The position numbers and the translations under genes are program-made. Source: Chryseobacterium gleum (lineage in GTDB: Bacteria > Bacteroidota > Bacteroidia > Flavobacteriales > BACL11). From it: 64,000 nt of DNA. Each line of letters starts with the position of its first letter. Positions within the stretch are counted from its first letter, which is position 1. The notes beneath the pieces are model-generated. The model ran no database searches and was not told the DNA's origin. It worked only from the letters and a program-made list of their open reading frames with translations. Positions 59,560-64,000 of the stretch are shown here, one piece after another. The stretch lies in the NCBI GenBank assembly GCA_945865535.1, contig CAMBDW010000001.1, positions 113,659 to 177,658 of the forward strand, given 5' to 3'.

Positions 59560-60771
59560 TTAAAAAGAAAGTATGGTTTTTTTAATGATTGATATGCATT
59601 CTCGCAATTGCTCCTCTGTAATAACTAAGGGTGGGGCAAAACGAATAATATCGCCATGAGTTGGTTTAGCAAGTAATCCGTTATCTCTTAATTTTAAGCA
59701 AACATCCCAAGCTTCAAATCCATTTTTTGGTTTTATAACTATTGCATTTAACAAGCCCTTTCCTCTTACTAAAGTAATCATATCCGAATCAATAGCTTTT
59801 AATTCTTCTCTTAATATCTTCCCAAGTCGGTGTGCATTTTCAGCTAGTTTTTCTTCTTTAACTACCTCAAGAGCGGCAATGGCTACTGTATTAGCCAATG
59901 GATTTCCTCCAAAAGTAGAGCCGTGTTCTCCTGGGCGAATGCACAACATAATTTCATCATTGGCAAGAACGGCTGAAACTGGAAATACACCTCCTGAGAT
60001 TGCTTTTCCTAAAATAAGAATATCAGGTTTTACATCTTCATGATCTACAGCTAATAATTTACCAGTACGAGCAATTCCTGTTTGGATCTCATCTGCAATA
60101 AATAAAACGCCTGCCTTTTGACACAATGCTTTTGCTCCTTTTAAATAACCATCATCCGGGACAAAAACACCTGCCTCACCTTGAATGGGTTCTACCAAAA
60201 ATCCTGCAATAGTACCATCTTTTAATGCTTCCTTTAAAGCGGCTAAATCATTATAAGGAATAATGACAAAACCTGGAGTATATGGCCCAAATTCATTTCT
60301 AGACTGGGAATCATTACTAAAAGAGATAATAGTTGTAGTACGGCCATGAAAATTGCCATCACATACAATAATTTTTGCTGTTTGTGGAGCTAGTTTTTTC
60401 TTTTGATAAGCCCATTTTCTACAGAGTTTAAGTGCTGTTTCCACAGCCTCAGCACCGCTATTCATTGGAAGAACCTTATCAAAGCCAAAATAAGTGGTAA
60501 TGTACTTTTCGTACTCTCCTAAAGTATTGTTATAAAAAGCTCTGGAAGTTAGGGTTAAAGTATCGGCCTGTTTTTTAAGAGCATCTATTATTTTTGGATG
60601 ACAATGACCTTGATTTACTGCAGAGTAAGAAGATAAAAAATCATAATATTTTTTCCCCTCAACATCCCAAACAAAAACCCCCTCACCTTTTGCAAGAACT
60701 ACTGGCAATGGATGGTAATTATGAGCTCCATACTTATCCTCTAGTTCAATATAATCGGCTGATGACTTCAT
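59560..60771 (-). CDS. rocD: Ornithine aminotransferase
   Basis: A 403-residue class III PLP aminotransferase that converts ornithine and 2-oxoglutarate to glutamate-5-semialdehyde and glutamate. PLP Lys256 is in [10 protein letters not shown]; Asp227 in IADEIQTG contacts the cofactor nitrogen; [12 protein letters not shown] binds the phosphate. The N-terminal [13 protein letters not shown] is characteristic of ornithine transaminases. Length is normal. Its -7 element and that of the divergent rlmD lie 22 bases apart in a 63-base space. Confidence 0.94.
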   Translation of the reverse strand: MKSSADYIELEDKYGAHNYHPLPVVLAKGEGVFVWDVEGKKYYDFLSSYSAVNQGHCHPKIIDALKKQADTLTLTSRAFYNNTLGEYEKYITTYFGFDKVLPMNSGAEAVETALKLCRKWAYQKKKLAPQTAKIIVCDGNFHGRTTTIISFSNDSQSRNEFGPYTPGFVIIPYNDLAALKEALKDGTIAGFLVEPIQGEAGVFVPDDGYLKGAKALCQKAGVLFIADEIQTGIARTGKLLAVDHEDVKPDILILGKAISGGVFPVSAVLANDEIMLCIRPGEHGSTFGGNPLANTVAIAALEVVKEEKLAENAHRLGKILREELKAIDSDMITLVRGKGLLNAIVIKPKNGFEAWDVCLKLRDNGLLAKPTHGDIIRFAPPLVITEEQLRECISIIKKTILSF

Positions 60772-60792
60772 TTACTAATTTTTTAGACGGTG

Positions 60793-60800
60793 CAAAGATA
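60793..60800 (-). promoter_or_regulatory. -7 promoter element for rocD
   Basis: The minus strand reads TATCTTTG then C, exact TAnnTTTG, 21 bases before ATG 60771. Confidence 0.6.
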
Positions 60801-60822
60801 GTAGAATTAATACGTAAAAAGC

Positions 60823-60830
60823 TACTTTTG
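60823..60830 (+). promoter_or_regulatory. -7 promoter element for rlmD
   Basis: TACTTTTG then C, exact TAnnTTTG; only four bases before ATG 60835. Confidence 0.58.
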
Positions 60831-60834
60831 CGAG

Positions 60835-62247
60835 ATGGAAAAACAAAACAAAAGCAAGCAAGTATTGATTGAAAATATTGAAATAATTGATACGGCAACT
60901 AAAGGGAAATCGGTGGCAAAGCAAGATGGAAGAGCCATTTTTGTTCAAGGAGGTGTTCCTGGAGATATTTGCGACATTAGAGTTTTTAAAAAGCAAAAAA
61001 AATTCTGGGAAGCTCGGCTAGAAAAAATACATACTTATTCTGATAAAAGAACAGCGCCCAAATGCGAACATTTTGGAGTGTGTGGGGGTTGTAAATGGCA
61101 AAATATGAAGTACTCCTCTCAATTGGAATTTAAGCAACATGAAGTACTCAATAATTTAAAACGAATTGGGGGTATAGCCCTTGCAAAACATAGTGAAATT
61201 ATAGGAAGTGAAAAGCAATATTTTTACAGAAATAAACTGGAATTTTCTTTTTCCAATAAAAGATGGCTAACTGTGGAGGAAATTGGGTCGGAAGAAGCTA
61301 TTGCTGATAAAGATGCTTTAGGATTCCATGTTCCTGGGATGTTTGATAAAGTAATTAATTTGAACAATTGCTACTTGCAAAAAGATCCTTCAAATGCCAT
61401 TCGCTTAGCGGTAAAGCAATTTGCCGACAAACACAAACTGACTTATTTTGACATCAGAAGTCAAAAAGGTTTGCTGCGCAACTTAATGATACGAACTAGC
61501 TCAACAAATGATTTGATGGTGCTGGTGCAATTTTTTGAAGCGGATAAAAAAAGTATCCATTTACTAATGGAGCACCTTAAAACAACATTTCCAGAGATTA
61601 CTTCACTGCTTTACATCATTAACCAAAAAGCAAACAACACTATGTACGACCAAGAAGTAGTTTGCTATAGTGGCAAAGACCATATTGTGGAAGAAATGGA
61701 TGGGCTTTACTTTAAAATTGGCGCCATTTCTTTTTTCCAAACCAATAGCGAGCAGGCAAAAGTATTGTACCGCAAAACCAAGGAATTGGCTCGAATTAAA
61801 CCAAATGAGCTAGTATATGATTTGTACACAGGAACAGGAACTATTGCTCAATATGTAGCGCAATCAGCAGCAAAAGTAGTGGGTATTGATTCGGTGGAAG
61901 AAGGCATAAAAGCAGCCTGTGAAAATGCCAAGAGAAACGGAATAACTAATTGCACTTTTTACACCGGTGATATGAAAGCTATTTTCACAGATGACTTCAT
62001 TTTAAAAAATGGGACGCCTGATGTAATAATTACCGACCCTCCAAGAGATGGGATGCACAAGCAAGTAGTGGAACAACTACTAAAAATTGGAGCCAAAAGA
62101 ATTGTATATGTAAGTTGTAATTCGGCAACCCAGGCCCGCGACCTAGCTTTACTGGCAGAGAAGTATGAAGTTACACATATACAGCCGATTGATATGTTCC
62201 CTCAAACCCATCATGTTGAAAATATTGTTGTTTTAGAATTAAAATAA
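60835..62247 (+). CDS. rlmD: 23S rRNA uracil-5-methyltransferase (RlmD/TrmA family)
   Basis: A 470-residue SAM-dependent methyltransferase. An N-terminal TRAM domain is followed by Fe-S cysteines Cys77, Cys83 and Cys86 (CEHFGVCGGC) and a fourth Cys later in LNNCYLQK. The Rossmann methylase has LVYDLYTGTGTIAQYVA, TDPPRDGMHKQV and the catalytic Cys in VYVSCNSATQARDL (about 425). Which of U747 or U1939 is modified cannot be told by eye, since Bacteroidota often have one enzyme of this type. The ATG lies four bases after the -7 element. Confidence 0.92.
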   Translation: MEKQNKSKQVLIENIEIIDTATKGKSVAKQDGRAIFVQGGVPGDICDIRVFKKQKKFWEARLEKIHTYSDKRTAPKCEHFGVCGGCKWQNMKYSSQLEFKQHEVLNNLKRIGGIALAKHSEIIGSEKQYFYRNKLEFSFSNKRWLTVEEIGSEEAIADKDALGFHVPGMFDKVINLNNCYLQKDPSNAIRLAVKQFADKHKLTYFDIRSQKGLLRNLMIRTSSTNDLMVLVQFFEADKKSIHLLMEHLKTTFPEITSLLYIINQKANNTMYDQEVVCYSGKDHIVEEMDGLYFKIGAISFFQTNSEQAKVLYRKTKELARIKPNELVYDLYTGTGTIAQYVAQSAAKVVGIDSVEEGIKAACENAKRNGITNCTFYTGDMKAIFTDDFILKNGTPDVIITDPPRDGMHKQVVEQLLKIGAKRIVYVSCNSATQARDLALLAEKYEVTHIQPIDMFPQTHHVENIVVLELK

Positions 62248-62251
62248 TTCG

Positions 62252-62259
62252 TAAGTTTG
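62252..62259 (+). promoter_or_regulatory. -7 promoter element for the lipoprotein gene
   Basis: TAAGTTTG, exact TAnnTTTG, 21 bases before ATG 62281. Confidence 0.52.
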
Positions 62260-62280
62260 AAGACTTTAAAACAATAGATT

Positions 62281-62856
62281 ATGAAAAAAACACTACTTGT
62301 ATTACTTGCTTTGCCGCTTCTTTTTTCTAATTGTAAGAAGGAAGATTCCTCCAAACAAACTAGTCCTACTATTTATAATGAATGGCAACTTACAATTCAA
62401 ACCACCTCTCTTTCACACGGAGATATTTATACTGCTGGTCAGTTTATAGATAGTTTAACTGGAACTATATATAATGGACAGTTAAACTCTTTAGGTTCAG
62501 GTGCAATTTTGGTAAGTAACGATACTGTTTTTCCAGGTTTATCCACAAGCTACTCTTCAAGAACCTGGATTATTGATCAGAATCAGATTATTATAGATAC
62601 TTATTATAATGGGAATGGATTCCCTTATAATATATTACAGCATAATTTTGCTATATATTATGATACATTAGTTGTTAATTTTCAGTCTGGTGGTATAACT
62701 AAATTTATAATTAATGAATTAACCTCTGATCATCTTCATATTACTTCACTAGCTGATACAAGCTACTCGCCGCTATTTGATTCCAATGGTATTTATCAAG
62801 ATACTCTTTTTATGAATCTTAATTCTGATAAATATTTCTTTGATAAAATACAATAG
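62281..62856 (+). CDS. Hypothetical lipoprotein
   Basis: A 191-residue protein with a lipoprotein signal (lipobox LFSNC, Cys18, followed by KKED). The mature part is Thr/Ser/Tyr-rich and predicted beta-structured, of the lipocalin-like type common in Bacteroidota (NEWQLTIQTT near the start, then W-x-I-D repeats). No known catalytic motif. It has its own -7 element, and 33 bases follow before the small membrane ORF. Confidence 0.65.
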   Translation: MKKTLLVLLALPLLFSNCKKEDSSKQTSPTIYNEWQLTIQTTSLSHGDIYTAGQFIDSLTGTIYNGQLNSLGSGAILVSNDTVFPGLSTSYSSRTWIIDQNQIIIDTYYNGNGFPYNILQHNFAIYYDTLVVNFQSGGITKFIINELTSDHLHITSLADTSYSPLFDSNGIYQDTLFMNLNSDKYFFDKIQ

Positions 62857-62889
62857 TAATTTTATTTAATAAAAAACAATAGCTAAACA

Positions 62890-63009
62890 ATGAAGGATAT
62901 TTGGGAGAAACTAAAAGAATTGTATGATTTAAATCCAACTCTTTTTGGGATTCTGCTTTTTATTGATTTAGCCATACTCTATTTTATCATCCAATATTTT
63001 ATTAGCTGA
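62890..63009 (+). CDS. Small membrane protein upstream of the Sua5/YciO gene
   Basis: A 39-residue frame (MKDIWEKLKELYDLNPT then FGILLFIDLAILYFIIQYFIS) too short for routine calling. It has an amphipathic charged N-terminal helix and one clear membrane helix at about 18-37. Its TGA overlaps the ATG of the next gene (ATGA-type TGATG), which strongly suggests it is translated and coupled. Function unknown. Confidence 0.6.
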   Translation: MKDIWEKLKELYDLNPTLFGILLFIDLAILYFIIQYFIS

Positions 63010-63629
63010 TGCTTTTACACATTCATCCGGATAATCCAGAACCTAGACAAATAAAAAAAATAGTGGAATGTCTTAAAGATGGTGGGGTAATTATTTACCC
63101 TACCGATACTGTTTATGCCCTTGGCTGTGATGTGTATCATAAAAAAGCCATGGAAAAATTATGCCAGATTAAAGGTGTGGATATCCAAAAACACAACCTC
63201 TCTTTTGTGTGTTATGATTTAAGCCACATAGCAGATTTTACCAAGCATTTAGATACTGCCACTTACAAATTGATGAAAAAAGTATTGCCAGGACCTTATA
63301 CCTTTATCCTAAATGCAAATACCAGTATTCCAAAACTATTTAAAAACAAAAAGCATGAAATTGGTATTAGAATCCCCGATAATAACATACCCCGAGAAAT
63401 AGTGAAAGAACTGGGCAATCCTATTGTTACTACATCAGTTAAAGATGATGATATGGTAATTGAATACAGCACCGATCCTGAACTCATTCACGAGTATTTT
63501 GGCCACAAAGTTGATTTGGTTATCTCGGGGGGCTATGGCGAAAGCACTCCATCAACTATTATAAAATGTACTGATGGTTTTGCTCAAATAATAAGAAAAG
63601 GGAAAGGAGATACTAGCTTATTTGAGTAA
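63009..63629 (+). CDS. Sua5/YciO/YrdC-family protein (threonylcarbamoyl-AMP synthase-like)
   Basis: A 206-residue YrdC fold. The N-terminal GGVIIYPTDTVYALGCD and later PGPYTFIL and GIRIPDN are the family signature for binding threonine, bicarbonate and ATP to make threonylcarbamoyl-AMP for tRNA t6A. The short single-domain form resembles YciO, whose activity is weaker or different, so a t6A role is likely but not certain. Its stop overlaps the convergent coaE stop by 17 bases. Confidence 0.87.
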   Translation: MLLHIHPDNPEPRQIKKIVECLKDGGVIIYPTDTVYALGCDVYHKKAMEKLCQIKGVDIQKHNLSFVCYDLSHIADFTKHLDTATYKLMKKVLPGPYTFILNANTSIPKLFKNKKHEIGIRIPDNNIPREIVKELGNPIVTTSVKDDDMVIEYSTDPELIHEYFGHKVDLVISGGYGESTPSTIIKCTDGFAQIIRKGKGDTSLFE

Positions 63630-64000
63630 TAATCTTAATAATTTGAGGCAGGATTAATTCCTTGCCATCATTTACAATTACAAAATCAGATAATCGCTCT
63701 TTTTCAAGGGCTGACATTTGGCTTTCTATTCTAGCAATAACCGATTCTTTTAAAATATTGTCTCGCTTTATTACTCTCTGAATTCTAATTTCTTCAGGGG
63801 CTGAAACGCATATCACTTTATCAAGCCCTAGATAAGAATTGCTTTCGAACAAAATAGCAGCTTCTTTAATTACAACACTGGAAGTTTGAGTTTGACACCA
63901 ATTTTCAAAATTTTGTTTTACCACTGGATGTACTAAGAGATTCAGCTTTGCTAACTTTTGCTTATCATTAAAAACAATTTCTGCTAAAATTTTATTTTCA
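63613..64000 (-). CDS. coaE: Dephospho-CoA kinase, 5' part beyond the window
   Basis: The minus-strand frame stays open to the window edge, giving about 128 C-terminal residues. Text such as NDKQKLAKLNLLVHPVV, AAILFESNSYLGLDKVICVSAP and RIQRVIKRD matches the central and C-terminal parts of CoaE, the last enzyme of CoA synthesis. The N-terminal P-loop lies beyond base 64000. A GTG at 63924 is inside the domain and is not the start. Confidence 0.92.
   Translation of the reverse strand, partial: ENKILAEIVFNDKQKLAKLNLLVHPVVKQNFENWCQTQTSSVVIKEAAILFESNSYLGLDKVICVSAPEEIRIQRVIKRDNILKESVIARIESQMSALEKERLSDFVIVNDGKELILPQIIKIITQIS

Noticed and set aside
63613..63924. Short stand-alone gene starting at GTG 63924
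   Set aside because: The frame continues upstream to the window edge with clear CoaE sequence, so this is an internal codon of coaE.
1..64000. Defence island, prophage, secretion effector or natural product cluster
   Set aside because: No nuclease-toxin, restriction-modification, phage structural, integrase, NRPS or PKS genes were seen; nearly all genes are core or envelope functions.

Overview
The window reads as chromosome of a low-GC Bacteroidota bacterium, most likely a Flavobacteriia-type marine or aquatic lineage. The evidence is type IX secretion sorting domains on three proteins, a bacillithiol deacetylase (bshB1), the fused cytochrome c maturation protein CcsBA, a dipeptidyl peptidase IV/POT transporter pair, DUF4295 beside rpmG, and many copies of the Bacteroidota -7 promoter element TAnnTTTG. 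Coding density is very high, almost no gene has a strong Shine-Dalgarno sequence, and several start codons sit only 4-9 bases after a -7 element. I see no transposase, integrase, prophage, CRISPR array or recognisable defence cluster.

Layout. 1-6000: end of a DUF4159 protein, hisS-hutH, a small SnoaL-like protein, a UbiA prenyltransferase (mqnP-like) and a FAD-linked oxidase. 6000-10900: peptide use (DPP IV, POT transporter), two exported thioredoxin-like proteins, a terminator and tRNA-His. 11000-21000: a copper P-type ATPase, a tandem pair of secreted Asp-box proteins, bshB1 and ccsBA. 21000-28060: DUF2520 protein, a second UbiA enzyme of the archaeal-type ether lipid group, maf, an orphan wza-wzc pair and nhaC. 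28000-36400: cysteine desulfurase and glmM-like mutase, then comA, a small exporter, aroE, a DUF349 protein and uvrB. 36400-46000 (minus strand): csp, folD, ffh, rimO, ftsY, DUF4295, rpmG, an inserted M1 peptidase and lipoprotein, rpmB, pncC and a universal stress protein. 46000-55100: nucleoside phosphorylase, thioesterase, a two-gene 5'-nucleotidase, dnaA, a phosphatase, a methylase, ftsB and a fused methylmalonyl-CoA mutase. 55100-60800 (minus): secreted redoxin, HMA protein, TonB receptor, Cys-rich protein, DUF454 and rocD. 60800-64000: rlmD, a lipoprotein, an unlisted small membrane protein, a Sua5/YciO protein and the 3' part of coaE.

The most informative structure is at 12952-17227. 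A segment running from the 3' end of copA to the 3' end of bshB1 has been duplicated in tandem, leaving a 33-base stub of bshB1 and a stub of about 147 bases of copA between the two copies. The two secreted proteins keep nearly identical signal peptides and sorting domains but have diverged patchily in between. Other points worth follow-up are a fused and shortened MutA-MutB, a probable metal/redox cluster whose Cys-rich gene contains a 10-C run, a promoter element inside a terminator loop, a ribosomal protein operon split by two genes, and apparently leaderless genes.

Gene functions come from reading motifs by eye; no database search was run. Start codons were moved from the longest frame where family length or an upstream promoter element argued for it.
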